Source: Betaproteobacteria bacterium
GTDB taxonomy: Bacteria; Pseudomonadota; Gammaproteobacteria; Burkholderiales; SG8-41
Length of the DNA: 64,000 bases
NCBI GenBank assembly: GCA_947486575.1
Contig: CANKUB010000003.1
Span: forward strand, 42,019 to 106,018
Reading direction: 5' to 3'
Below, piece after piece: positions 41,911-51,902 of this stretch (the stretch's first letter is position 1; each line of letters starts with the position of its first letter). The translations under genes were made by a program, and so were the position numbers. The notes beneath the pieces are model-generated. The model was not told the origin of the DNA. It did no database searches and saw nothing but the letters and a program-made list of their open reading frames with translations.

Positions 41911-41945
41911 AAGCCCGCCGGATTTGCGTCCGGCGGGCTTTTTTT
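41911..41945. terminator. Bidirectional rho-independent terminator
   Basis: aagcccgccgga-tttgcg-tccggcgggctt flanked by A-run and T-run. Confidence 0.9.
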
Positions 41946-41962
41946 GGTACCGAAGAAAGTTA

Positions 41963-42118
41963 CTACTTGATCTTCGCTTCCTTGTAGGACACGTGCTTGC
42001 GGGCAACGGGATCAAATTTCTTGATTTCCATCTTTTCCGGCTGAGTGCGCTTGTTTTTGGTGGTGGTATAGAAATGACCGGTGCCGGCAGTTGATTCGAG
42101 TTTAATTTTTTCACGCAT
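41963..42118 (-). CDS. rpmG: 50S ribosomal protein L33
   Basis: [51 protein letters not shown] read directly from the reverse strand. Confidence 0.95.
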   Translation of the reverse strand: MREKIKLESTAGTGHFYTTTKNKRTQPEKMEIKKFDPVARKHVSYKEAKIK

Positions 42119-42142
42119 GATATTTCTCCGCTTTAATCTTGG

Positions 42143-42379
42143 TTAAACCGCAACGCCACGGCCACGCAGATCAGCCAGCACGACGTCGATGCCGTTTTTG
42201 TCGATGGTGCGCAGGCCCGCTTGCGATACCCGCAAACGAATCCAGCGATTTTCGGTTTCCACCCAAAAGCGGCGGCTATGCAGATTCGGCAAAAAGCGCC
42301 GCTTGGTCTTGTTGTTGGCGTGGGAAACGTTATTTCCCACCATCGGCTTCTTGCCGGTAACCTGACAAATGCGTGACAT
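42143..42379 (-). CDS. rpmB: 50S ribosomal protein L28
   Basis: [39 protein letters not shown]. Confidence 0.96.
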   Translation of the reverse strand: MSRICQVTGKKPMVGNNVSHANNKTKRRFLPNLHSRRFWVETENRWIRLRVSQAGLRTIDKNGIDVVLADLRGRGVAV

Positions 42380-42554
42380 GATGAACCCTCAGAACGATGA
42401 AGTCGTAGAAAATCGTAGAAACAGCGAAAATTCCGAAATACGTGTGCCGCGCAAAGCTCCGGCAAAGGGGGCGAATTTTACACGAATTCGGGCTAAAAAC
42501 TCAAGGACTTAGCGGTACTATTCACTATTTTCCGGCTTGGGATGAAATGGGGTG

Positions 42555-42588
42555 AATTAAAAATACATGTTTAAAAACAAATACTTAC
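42555..42588 (+). repeat. AT-rich dispersed element over the radC stop
   Basis: aattaaaaatacatgtttaaaaacaaatacttac. Confidence 0.7.
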
Positions 42589-43256
42589 AGAAAACCCCGC
42601 TCCGCAAACGACAAAGTGCTATCTGTCCCCACCACAAAATGATCCAGCACACTGACTTCCACCAGCGCCAATGCGCGCTTTTAAATTCGCGGTCAGCATC
42701 TCATCGGCCCGGCTCGGCTCACACACGCCAGAGGATGATTGTGCGCAAAAATCACCGCTGCCGCGTTGTGAAACAGCGCACGTTTGACGACCTCGCGTGG
42801 ATACACGGTGTGCGTCAATGTGCCGGTAAATAAATTCTCCACGGCCAGCACACGATTTTGCGCATCGACGAACACGACAACAAAAACTTCATGCGGGCGA
42901 TTGTGCAGCCGCAACCACAGAAAATCACGCACCGCCTGCGGCGAATTCAGCGCTACGCCCTGCTTTAATTTCTCGCCCAGCGCGCGCTGCACCATTTCAA
43001 GCACCGCCTGCAACTGCACGAATTTCGCCTCGCCCAGCCCGTGAATCTTGCAGAACGATTGCTGATCCGCACCGCACAGCGCAGTCAGCGAGCCAAATTC
43101 ACGCAACATATCGCGCGCCAGATCCACGGCGGATTTTCCCATAGCGCCGGTACGCAAAAATATCGCCACCAATTCGGCATCCGAAAGCGTGGCCGCGCCT
43201 CTTTTGAGCAGCTTCTCGCGCGGACGGTCATCAGCGGGCCAGTCAGTGATTGCCAT
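42585..43256 (-). pseudogene. radC: RadC-family JAB/MPN-domain protein, interrupted by two apparent frameshifts near the C-terminus
   Basis: [37 protein letters not shown]..; after HNHP the +1 frame reads [19 protein letters not shown], then another frame [29 protein letters not shown]. Confidence 0.85.
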
Positions 43257-43418
43257 GTTTTTGTGTGGAATTGAGCGATTAGCGCTTGAAGCAACAACAG
43301 CTATCAAGGTAAACCAAACGCTGAACCCGGAGTAACGCCGCACCACCCTTACCGTTTACTGTTTACGCTGCGACGGCTGTACGGTTACACTCACGGCTCA
43401 ATGGCGAAAGAGCGCTAT

Positions 43419-44615
43419 ATGACTGATATTACAAGCAAAAAAATAGTACTGGGCATCACCGGCGGTGTCGCCGCCTACAAAGCCGCTGAACTCGTACGCC
43501 GCCTCGGCGAACACGGCATCACGGTGCATGTGGTGATGACGCAGGCCGCCTGCGGCTTTATTACGCCGTCGACCCTGCAGGCGCTTTCCGGCAACCCGGT
43601 CTACACCGATATGTGGGATACGCGCATCCACAACAGCATGGCGCATATTGAGTTGTCGCGCGACAAAGCGGCCATCGTCATCGCGCCTGCCACCGCCGAT
43701 TTCATGGCGAAACTCGTGCATGGCCACGCCGACGATTTGCTATCCACGCTGTGCCTCGCGCGCGACTGCTCGCTCCTGGTGGCACCCGCCATGAACCGGC
43801 AAATGTGGGATCACCCCGCAACCCAACGCAACGTCACGCAGCTTGAAAAAGACGGCGTAACCCTACTCGGCCCCGCCAGCGGCGACCAGGCCTGCGGCGA
43901 AATCGGCGCGGGGCGCATGCTGGAAGCGCAGGACATCGCTGACGCCGTCGCCGCGTTTCTGGCGCCGAAAACGCTGTCCGGCCTGACTGTACTAATGACC
44001 GCCGGCCCCACATTTGAACCCATAGATGCAGTGCGCGGCATTACCAACCGCAGTTCCGGCAAAATGGGTTACGCCATCGCGCGCGCAGCCATCGGCGCGG
44101 GCGCGAAAGTCACGTTGATATCCGGCCCGAGCAGCCAGCCAGTGCCAGTAGGCGCTTCCGTCACCAACGTGCAAAGTGCTGCTGAAATGTTCGCGGCGGT
44201 AAAGCTCAACGCGAAACAAGCGGATATTTTCATCGGCGTCGCAGCGGTGGCCGACTACCGGGTTGAAAAGCCACGCGAACACAAAATCAAAAAAACCGAC
44301 AAGGCCGCACTGACGTTAAAGCTCGTGCCCAACCCTGACATCCTCGCGTGGGTAGCCGCGCAACCCAAACCACCGTTCACTGTAGGATTCGCCGCAGAAA
44401 GCCAAAATCTGGAGACCTACGCCGATGAAAAACGCCGCCGCAAAAAGGTCAACCTGATCGTTGCCAATCTCGCGCAAAACGCCATCGGCGCGGATGACAA
44501 CGAAGTGATGCTGCTGGACGACAGCGGCACGCACAAGCTCATGCGGGCGCCGAAGGAAGCTGTGGCAAAAGAAATCGTGGCGCGGATTGCAGCATTGTAC
44601 GGGGCCGCAAAATAG
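43419..44615 (+). CDS. coaBC: Bifunctional phosphopantothenoylcysteine decarboxylase / phosphopantothenate-cysteine ligase
   Basis: KIVLGITGGVAAYKAAELVRRL, PAMNRQMWDHPATQRN, TAGPTFEPIDAVRGITNRSSGKMGYAIA. Confidence 0.95.
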   Translation: MTDITSKKIVLGITGGVAAYKAAELVRRLGEHGITVHVVMTQAACGFITPSTLQALSGNPVYTDMWDTRIHNSMAHIELSRDKAAIVIAPATADFMAKLVHGHADDLLSTLCLARDCSLLVAPAMNRQMWDHPATQRNVTQLEKDGVTLLGPASGDQACGEIGAGRMLEAQDIADAVAAFLAPKTLSGLTVLMTAGPTFEPIDAVRGITNRSSGKMGYAIARAAIGAGAKVTLISGPSSQPVPVGASVTNVQSAAEMFAAVKLNAKQADIFIGVAAVADYRVEKPREHKIKKTDKAALTLKLVPNPDILAWVAAQPKPPFTVGFAAESQNLETYADEKRRRKKVNLIVANLAQNAIGADDNEVMLLDDSGTHKLMRAPKEAVAKEIVARIAALYGAAK

Positions 44616-44660
44616 GCATTCTGACCCACCACTGTCAGACAAAACCAACACACCAACCGT

Positions 44661-45686
44661 TTAGTCTGCGGTCAGCCCTGCAACCTTTGCCACTTTCGCG
44701 ATCCGGTCATAATCGGCGCGGATAAAACGCGCAAATTCCTGCGGCGTAGTGGGCGATGCTTCAGCGCCCTGAACCAGGAACTGCTCTTTTACGTCCGACG
44801 CGCTCAGCACTTTTACGATGGCCGCATTGAGTTTTGTAATGATTGCCGTCGGCGTGCCTTTCGGCACCACCACACCGGCCCAACTGGTCGAGTAATAGCC
44901 GTTAACACCGGCTTCAGCAACGGTAGGCACCTCGGGAACCTGAGGGGCCCGCTTGTCGCTGCCCACCGCCAGCGCCTTCAACCGCCCCGCACGCACGTGT
45001 GGTAGCGGCGCGCCTATGGGCGCAAATGTCCATTGCGATTCGTTGGCCACCACCGAGATTATCGACGCACCGGCGCTTTTGTAGGGCACATGCAGTGAAC
45101 GCACACCGGCCATCGAAGTAAAAAGCACACCAGCGAGGTGGCCCCCGGAGGCAATACCGGGCGAGGCCATTGCCAGTGCATCAGGTTTTGCCTTTAACAG
45201 CGCGATCAATTCGCGCACATTGCTGACGGCAATTGAGGCATGCACTGCCAACAGATTCTGGCCGTTATCGGTCAACGAAACCGGCAGCAAATCCACCAGC
45301 GCGTCGTACGGCATTTTTTTGTAAACATGCGGTGCGATGGCCAGAGCAGGCAGATTGCCGCGCGCTATGGTGTAACCGTCTGGCGCGGATTTCGATGCGA
45401 TGTCGATGCCCAGCATGCCGCCCGCACCGGGGCGGCTATCCACCACCACTTGCTGGCCAAAATGATCGCTCAGTTTTTGTGCAAGGATGCGCGTAAAAAT
45501 GTCAGCGTTGGAACCCGGACCATTGGGCAGAATGTAGCGGATCGGCCGGTTCGGATAATCGCGGGCGGCATCGGCGCTCGCACCATGCGCGGGTTGGGTG
45601 GGTATCGCGGCGACACTTGCAGCCAGCAATGCCATTACAGATATCGATAGTAACTTATTGTTTTTATTGATATTTTTTGGATTCAT
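44661..45686 (-). CDS. Bug/TctC-family solute-binding protein
   Basis: YPNRPIRYILPNGPGSNADIFTR, VDSRPGAGGMLGID. Confidence 0.92.
   Translation of the reverse strand: MNPKNINKNNKLLSISVMALLAASVAAIPTQPAHGASADAARDYPNRPIRYILPNGPGSNADIFTRILAQKLSDHFGQQVVVDSRPGAGGMLGIDIASKSAPDGYTIARGNLPALAIAPHVYKKMPYDALVDLLPVSLTDNGQNLLAVHASIAVSNVRELIALLKAKPDALAMASPGIASGGHLAGVLFTSMAGVRSLHVPYKSAGASIISVVANESQWTFAPIGAPLPHVRAGRLKALAVGSDKRAPQVPEVPTVAEAGVNGYYSTSWAGVVVPKGTPTAIITKLNAAIVKVLSASDVKEQFLVQGAEASPTTPQEFARFIRADYDRIAKVAKVAGLTAD
45650..45680 (-). repeat. AT-rich dispersed element in the 5' end of a Bug CDS
   Basis: rc: ccaaaaaatatcaataaaaacaataagttac. Confidence 0.75.
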
Positions 45687-45689
45687 GAT

Positions 45690-46709
45690 TTACGCCGTTA
45701 CGGATTTATTTAACCCGTACGCCTCAGCCAGCAATTCGTACGAGCGCATGCGCGGCGCTTGATCGTAGGTCCACGTCACCACCACCAGTTCATCAAGATC
45801 GAGCCGCTTTGCCAGCGCATCAAGGCGCGTGACGACTTGATCCACTGACCCCACCACAGCATTTTGGCGCAGCTTGTCAGAAAACACCTGTTCGTGCGGA
45901 GTCAACGGACGTGCCGACGCTTCCTCCGGTGAGATCAGCGGCTGGCGTATGCCGGACTCACGCTCGATCAGCGCGCGTTCACGGGATTTGAATTGATACA
46001 GTGCCTCGGCTTCGGTATCCGCCGCCAGCGCCCACACGCAAATGGTTGTTTGCGGCTTGGGATACAACTCGCTGGGGCGATACTGCTTGCGATACAGCGC
46101 CAGCGCTTTGTCTACATCAAAGCCGTAACTGAAAAAATACGCAAACGCATAGGGCAACCCAAAATACGCCGCGAGCTGCGCCCCGTAATCCGAGCTGCCG
46201 AGTATCCACATCTGCGGAAAAGTCGGCCCCGTCGGGTGCGCGATCACACGCCGAAACGGGTGATCGTCGGGCAGCGGCGAGCCGGTGACCCAGTGCTGCA
46301 ATTCCTGCACCTGCTGCGGGAATTGATCGTGCACATCCTGCGGATACGGATTCAGGGCACGCGAGGTGAGTTGATCCGAACCCGGCGCGCGCCCCACCCC
46401 CAAATCGATGCGCCCCGGCGCAATGGCCTCCAGCACGCGAAATTGTTCCGCCACTTTGAACGCCGAGTAGTGGGGCAGCATCACGCCCGCACTACCGATA
46501 CGTATGCGCGGCGTGGTCGCGGCAATGGCTGCCATCAACACTTCCGGTGCGGTGCCGACAATGTTGCCGGAGTTGTGATGCTCCGATACCCAATAGCGGT
46601 GATAGCCCAGCGCGTCGCAGTGTTTAGCGAGCGCGAGCGTTTCACGAATGGCAACATCCTGCGTTTTGCCTTTGGACGCGGTGGATTGATCGAGGACGGA
46701 CAATCTCAT
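45690..46709 (-). CDS. Luciferase-like (LLM class) flavin-dependent oxidoreductase
   Basis: RLSVLDQSTASKG, YHRYWVSEHHNSGNIVGTAPEVLMAAIAATT, RIDLGVGRAPGSD. Confidence 0.92.
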   Translation of the reverse strand: MRLSVLDQSTASKGKTQDVAIRETLALAKHCDALGYHRYWVSEHHNSGNIVGTAPEVLMAAIAATTPRIRIGSAGVMLPHYSAFKVAEQFRVLEAIAPGRIDLGVGRAPGSDQLTSRALNPYPQDVHDQFPQQVQELQHWVTGSPLPDDHPFRRVIAHPTGPTFPQMWILGSSDYGAQLAAYFGLPYAFAYFFSYGFDVDKALALYRKQYRPSELYPKPQTTICVWALAADTEAEALYQFKSRERALIERESGIRQPLISPEEASARPLTPHEQVFSDKLRQNAVVGSVDQVVTRLDALAKRLDLDELVVVTWTYDQAPRMRSYELLAEAYGLNKSVTA

Positions 46710-46899
46710 GGGAACTCTGCTTTTAAAATAGTTGCGGCGGAATCAACCGGTGACAAGGCAATCTATTCCAAGTGTGCGGGCGTGGCAAGCGCTGCCAGGT
46801 TCCGTATATCGGCGATTGACGCCATGCGCCCTGCCCGGAGATACTTTGGCTGCGTATTCTGCCCGGACGTTAGTGTGCGGGGTAAATCGATAGAGGAAA

Positions 46900-47880
46900 A
46901 TGGAACCTGCCCGATTGCTGTACCGTGCCATGGCCGCAATAGTGCTCGCAGGGTGTCCTGCTGTAAGCCACGCACAGGCGGTCGCTTATCCCACGAAACC
47001 CATACGCCTCATCGTGCCCTTTCCGCCCGGCGGCAGCAATGACATTGTGGGCCGCTACATTGGCCAAAAGCTCACGGCACGGCTGGGCCAGCAAATTGTC
47101 ATCGACAACCGCGCGGGGGCCGACGCCATTATCGGCACTCAACTGGCCGCAAACGCAGTGCCAGATGGCTATACCCTATTGATGGCGTCCATCACGCACA
47201 CGATGACGCCTGCCACACAACGTAAGCTGCCCTACGATCCGATCATAGCATTCACACCGGTTGCGCTAATCGGCACTGCACCCGTTGCATTCGCCAGTTA
47301 TCCACCGTCGCCCATACAAACGTTGAAGGAATTGATCGCGCTTGCCAAAGCTAGGCCGGGCCAGATTCAGTACGCGTCTTCCAGCGCAGGCGGACTGACG
47401 CATTTCGCGGGCGAATTGTTCAATCTGATGGCGGGCGTAAAGATGGTGATCGTGCCCTATAAGGGCGGCACGCCCGCGATCACCGACGTCATCGCGGGCC
47501 ACGTGCCCGTGTTGATCAACACCTTGCCGCCCCTGCTGCCGCACGTGCAATCGGGCAGACTGAAAATGCTCGGCATCAGCAGCGCCAAACGCACGGCTGC
47601 ACTGCCGGATGCGCCCACCATCGCCGAAGGGGGCCTGCCGGGCTATGAGGCGAATATCTGGTGGGGCCTGCTCGGCCCCGCCGGGCTGCCACCGAATATC
47701 ACGAACAAAATCAACGCGGAAGTCGGTGCGATTGTGCGCGAGGCGGAGAGCGTCAAATGGTTTACCTCGCAGGCAAGCGATGCCTTGACCGCAACACCCG
47801 ACGCATTCGGCAAGCTGATTGCTGCCGATATTGCCAAGTGGCAAAAGGTGGCAAAAGACGCAGGTATTGGCAATCCATAA
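46900..47880 (+). CDS. Bug/TctC-family solute-binding protein
   Basis: YPTKPIRLIVPFPPGGSNDIVGR, IDNRAGADAIIGTQ. Confidence 0.92.
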   Translation: MEPARLLYRAMAAIVLAGCPAVSHAQAVAYPTKPIRLIVPFPPGGSNDIVGRYIGQKLTARLGQQIVIDNRAGADAIIGTQLAANAVPDGYTLLMASITHTMTPATQRKLPYDPIIAFTPVALIGTAPVAFASYPPSPIQTLKELIALAKARPGQIQYASSSAGGLTHFAGELFNLMAGVKMVIVPYKGGTPAITDVIAGHVPVLINTLPPLLPHVQSGRLKMLGISSAKRTAALPDAPTIAEGGLPGYEANIWWGLLGPAGLPPNITNKINAEVGAIVREAESVKWFTSQASDALTATPDAFGKLIAADIAKWQKVAKDAGIGNP

Positions 47881-47914
47881 ATTCGTACGCCGTTTACAAC
47901 AACAGGAGGTTCCC

Positions 47915-48472
47915 GTGGCAAGACTACCGTTAGCAAGCCGTGACAGTGTTCCCGAAAACCAGCGTGCCGCGTTCGACGAACTGCTGAAAGGCTACGGCGC
48001 CGTGCCGCGCTTTGGCCCGAGTTCCATCATGGTTCACGTGCCCAAGGCGCATCAGATCATGAATGCGCTGAACCTCTATTTGCGCAACGAATCCACGCTG
48101 CCGAAAAAAATTCAGGAACTGGCGATGCTGGTCACCGCGCGCGAAAACGATTGCCAGTACGTGTGGAATGCGCATGCAGCCAGCGCGCGCGCCAGCGGCG
48201 TGCCCGACGCCCTGGTCGATGCCCTGCGCGACCGCAAGGAACTGCCCCGCTTGGCGGATGATGAAAGCGCCGTCGTGCGCTTTGCGCAGGAATTCTTCCG
48301 CACCCGCCGCGTCAGCCGTGGCGGCTTTCAGCTGGCGCTGGAGCAACTGGGACAACAGGGCGTGATTGAACTAGGGCTGATACTGGGCAACTACGCAAGC
48401 ATCGCATTGCTGGTGAATTCGTTTGACGCGGATTTGCCTCCGGATCGGAAGGAGGCGATTTTGCCGGTGTGA
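47915..48472 (+). CDS. Carboxymuconolactone decarboxylase family protein
   Basis: RNESTLPKKIQELAMLVTARENDCQYVWNAHAASARASGV; GTG start after AGGAGGT. Confidence 0.85.
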   Translation: MARLPLASRDSVPENQRAAFDELLKGYGAVPRFGPSSIMVHVPKAHQIMNALNLYLRNESTLPKKIQELAMLVTARENDCQYVWNAHAASARASGVPDALVDALRDRKELPRLADDESAVVRFAQEFFRTRRVSRGGFQLALEQLGQQGVIELGLILGNYASIALLVNSFDADLPPDRKEAILPV

Positions 48473-48519
48473 TCCAGAGTGTTGCGGCAATAATAAATAA
48501 GTTCAATCGATTGCCCTTT

Positions 48520-48609
48520 GTAGGGTGGGCAAGACGTTTTTGTTTTACCCAAGCGACTGATCGTGGTGTGCGGCAAAACGCGTGGGCACAAAAGACGTGC
48601 CCACCCTAC
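48520..48609. repeat. Inverted repeat GTAGGGTGGGCA ... TGCCCACCCTAC
   Basis: 12-bp perfect terminal arms plus extended imperfect complementarity (aagacgttttt / aaaagacgt). Confidence 0.8.
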
Positions 48610-48614
48610 GCTCA

Positions 48615-49592
48615 CTAATCGAGTTTGATGTTGGCCGCCTTGATCACTTTGCCATATTTCATTAACTCTGCTTTGATCATCGCTGCAAACTGCTGGGGAT
48701 TGGAGATAAAGGGATCGGCGCCTTGGCTATTCAATCTTTCCTTCACATCAGACATCGACAGAATCTTCGCAAGCTCAGTCGACATTTTGTCGACAATCAG
48801 TGGGGAGGTGCCTGCGGGAGCCACAACACCTTGCCAGTAGCTCACATCGAAATTCGGCACACCGGCTTCCGCGAAAGTGGGCAGTTGGGGCAGTGCCGCC
48901 AGACGCGATTCGCCTGTGATAGCCATGGCCTTTAGTCGGCCGCTTTTTACAGGGCCAATCAGGTTAATCGGCACATTGATATGCATTTGCACATGACCGC
49001 CAAGTAGATCGGTAAGCGCCGGCCCACCGCCTTTGTAGGGGATATGCTGCAGCTTGACGCTGGTGAGTTGGCTTAACACTTCCATCGCCAGATGCCCTTG
49101 CCCGCCATTGCCGGACGAAGCGTAGGTCAGTTGTCCAGGCTTGGATTTGGCCAGAGCAAGCAATTCCTGCAGGTTGTTGGCCGATAACGAAGGGTGCAGC
49201 ACCAGCATGAAAGGGATGCGTGTGAGCGTGGCCACAGGTGCAAAATCGCGCAGGGTGTCGTAAGGCAGGCTAGACGAGAAGTTCGGCAGAATGGCCAGCG
49301 TGCTATCAACAAACAAAATGGTGTAGCCATCGGGAGACGCTTTGGCCCCGATTTCGGTTCCGATAATGGTATTGCCACCGCCACGGTTGTCGACCAGCAC
49401 CTGCTGGCCCCATTTTTCAGTCAATTTCTGCCCGACAATACGAGCCACCACTGACGTGCCGCCGCCCGGCGGGTAAGGGGTGATAAATCGGATGGGCTTG
49501 TTGGGGTACAACTGGGCGACGCTGGGGCCATCAATCATCGTCTGCAACCCCAGGGTCAGGGTAATCGTCATTGCTGTTAAAAATTTCATCAT
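48615..49592 (-). CDS. Bug/TctC-family solute-binding protein
   Basis: YPNKPIRFITPYPPGGGTSVVAR, VDNRGGGNTIIGTE. Confidence 0.92.
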   Translation of the reverse strand: MMKFLTAMTITLTLGLQTMIDGPSVAQLYPNKPIRFITPYPPGGGTSVVARIVGQKLTEKWGQQVLVDNRGGGNTIIGTEIGAKASPDGYTILFVDSTLAILPNFSSSLPYDTLRDFAPVATLTRIPFMLVLHPSLSANNLQELLALAKSKPGQLTYASSGNGGQGHLAMEVLSQLTSVKLQHIPYKGGGPALTDLLGGHVQMHINVPINLIGPVKSGRLKAMAITGESRLAALPQLPTFAEAGVPNFDVSYWQGVVAPAGTSPLIVDKMSTELAKILSMSDVKERLNSQGADPFISNPQQFAAMIKAELMKYGKVIKAANIKLD

Positions 49593-49897
49593 GGCGCCTT
49601 ATTTCGCAAGAATTTGGCTCGACGCGCCGCATGGGTACCGCCCAGACACATCTCCTTCTCTCCGATCACAACACCCACGTTTGACGTCGCTTGAGGCACA
49701 GGATACCTTGGTTTTTAAGCCGATCAAGCGTTTGAAAATCTATACCCGATGGCGGCCGGTAAAAAGATGCTGAACTGTTCCATAGCGGACATTGGCCAAT
49801 TTTGCCTTCGGGGTCGTAACCATTGGTAGGAAATCGCATAGGCAAGTACTAAATTCCGTACAATTGGAATCGTAATTTGTACCGAAAAGGTTCTCCC

Positions 49898-50164
49898 ATG
49901 AATACGCTACCCGTAGCCGAACTCAAACGCCGAGGCATGGCCGCCATTGAGGATGGCTTGCGGCATGGCCCGGTACACATCCTCAAGCGCAACCGGCCTG
50001 TAGCTGTGGTGCTATCTGAAGATGCGTATCAGCAGCTTGCGCAGGGCAAGGTAGTGGCGGCGAGCGGTATGACAGCCGTGCAATGGTTGTTAACTCAGCG
50101 CGCTACCAGCAAACGCAGCAAGGCGAAGATTGATGCCGATCTTAAATCCGGGCGCGATTGGTGA
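49898..50164 (+). CDS. Phd/YefM-like antitoxin, no toxin ORF adjacent
   Basis: VAELKRRGMAAIEDGLRHGPVHILKRNRPVAVVLSEDAYQQL. Confidence 0.75.
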   Translation: MNTLPVAELKRRGMAAIEDGLRHGPVHILKRNRPVAVVLSEDAYQQLAQGKVVAASGMTAVQWLLTQRATSKRSKAKIDADLKSGRDW

Positions 50165-50217
50165 AACCGTTTTCGAAAGTGCTGGCGTGACGAATTCACG
50201 CCAGCAGATTACTCAAG

Positions 50218-51870
50218 TTACGTCGAATGCGACGAAAACGCCACGGTGCCCGCGCGTGCCGTGTCGTCTGTCTTGATATTGACCAGCGCCACCATGCCTT
50301 CATCGACTTTCTTTTGCGCCCGTATCAGCGCGGGGCCAATGTCTTCGGGTTTTTCGACGTACTCGCCATAGCAGCCCAGGCCCTCGGCCATTTTGTCGTA
50401 GCGCGTGTAGCCAAGATTGCGTCCGGTTTTTTCGCGTTTGGGGTCGGCTGTCCAGCCCCCATTCAGGCTGATCACCACCAAGATCGGCAGCTTGTGGCGC
50501 ACAGCCGTGTCAAGTTCCATGGCGTTCAAGCCGAACGAACCGTCGCCATGCACCACGATCACCTGCTTGTCGGGGCACGCGGCCTTTGCGCCCACGCCAA
50601 ACGGCATGCCCACGCCCATCATGCCGAAGGGGCCGGAATTCAGGCGATGTGCAGGCGCGAATGTCGGCATGGATTGACGACCGAAATTCAGAATTTCCTG
50701 ACCATCCACCACCAGAATGGCATCGCGCTTCATGAAGTTTTTGACTTCTTCGCACAAACGCAGCGGATGGATCGGCGTTTTGTTCATCGCCATGCCGCCG
50801 CCCGTTTCGCCTTTTTTCTTGGCTTCGCCCGCGACAAGTTTCTCGCGCCACGGTGCGTAGTTTTTAGCATCGATGCGGCCTGCCATCGCCGCCAGCATTT
50901 GTTGCAGCACGGCCTTGCAGTCGCCGACGATGCCGATATCCACTTTGCGCGGTGCGCTGGCGATTTCATCGGCATCGATATCGATGCGCGCAATCGTCGC
51001 GCCTGCGGCAAAGCGTGGTGGCGCGGCGTGTCCAATGATGTAGTTCATGCGCGTGCCGATGATCAGGATCAGATCGGCATCGCGAAATGCCGATGAACGC
51101 ATGGTGAGGAACGATAACGGGTGATCATCCGGCAGTACGCCACGGCCCTGCGGCGTGGTGTAAAACGGGATGCCCGCCTTCTCGACAAACTGCGTCAGCT
51201 CCGGCCATGCCTGCGACCAGATCACGCCGCTGCCAGTGAGAATGATCGGATTTTTCGCCTTGGCCAGTGCGGCCATCAGTTTATCGAGTTGCCTCTGTTC
51301 GCCCATCGGGCGCGGACGCAGCAGCGAGCGGCCCGATAGATCCCACTGCACTTCTTCTTCGGGACACTTGCCGTACAGAATGTCGGCGGGCATGTCCAGA
51401 TACACCGGCCCCGGCTTGCCGCCCATCGCTTTCTGAAAGGCGGTGTTGACCATTTCGGGTATGCGGCGAATTTCAATCGCCTGCCCCACCCACTTGCAGC
51501 AGCCGCGCATGATGGCCACCTGATCGATTTCCTGAAACGTTTGCCGACCGAACTGGTGTATCGCGCTGGAGCCGCCAATCGCCACCACCGGTGCGCAGTC
51601 GATCAGCGCGTTGGCCATGCCGGTGGTGAGATTAATCACGCCGGGGCCGCTGGCGGCCATGCACACACTGGGCTTTTGCAGCAGGCGGCTATAGGCCTGT
51701 GCGGAGAGCGCCGCCGCCTGCTCGTGACGCACGTCGATCATCCGGATGCCCTCCTTGGCGCACGCCGTTTCGGCGTGCTGCATCGGCCCGCCCATGATGT
51801 AAAAAATGTCCTTGGTGCCTTCGTTCTTTAGCGCCCTGCCCAGAATTTCGTTGCCGGTAATGTCTGCCAT
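50218..51870 (-). CDS. TPP-dependent enzyme (acetolactate synthase / oxalyl-CoA decarboxylase-like)
   Basis: DVRHEQAAALSAQAYSR, GPGVINLTTGMANAL; TPP motif GDGSFGLNAMELDTAVRHKLPILVVISLN. Confidence 0.9.
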   Translation of the reverse strand: MADITGNEILGRALKNEGTKDIFYIMGGPMQHAETACAKEGIRMIDVRHEQAAALSAQAYSRLLQKPSVCMAASGPGVINLTTGMANALIDCAPVVAIGGSSAIHQFGRQTFQEIDQVAIMRGCCKWVGQAIEIRRIPEMVNTAFQKAMGGKPGPVYLDMPADILYGKCPEEEVQWDLSGRSLLRPRPMGEQRQLDKLMAALAKAKNPIILTGSGVIWSQAWPELTQFVEKAGIPFYTTPQGRGVLPDDHPLSFLTMRSSAFRDADLILIIGTRMNYIIGHAAPPRFAAGATIARIDIDADEIASAPRKVDIGIVGDCKAVLQQMLAAMAGRIDAKNYAPWREKLVAGEAKKKGETGGGMAMNKTPIHPLRLCEEVKNFMKRDAILVVDGQEILNFGRQSMPTFAPAHRLNSGPFGMMGVGMPFGVGAKAACPDKQVIVVHGDGSFGLNAMELDTAVRHKLPILVVISLNGGWTADPKREKTGRNLGYTRYDKMAEGLGCYGEYVEKPEDIGPALIRAQKKVDEGMVALVNIKTDDTARAGTVAFSSHST

Positions 51871-51902
51871 GATGGTTCTCCTTGGTAGTCTTCTTCGAAT
51901 GT

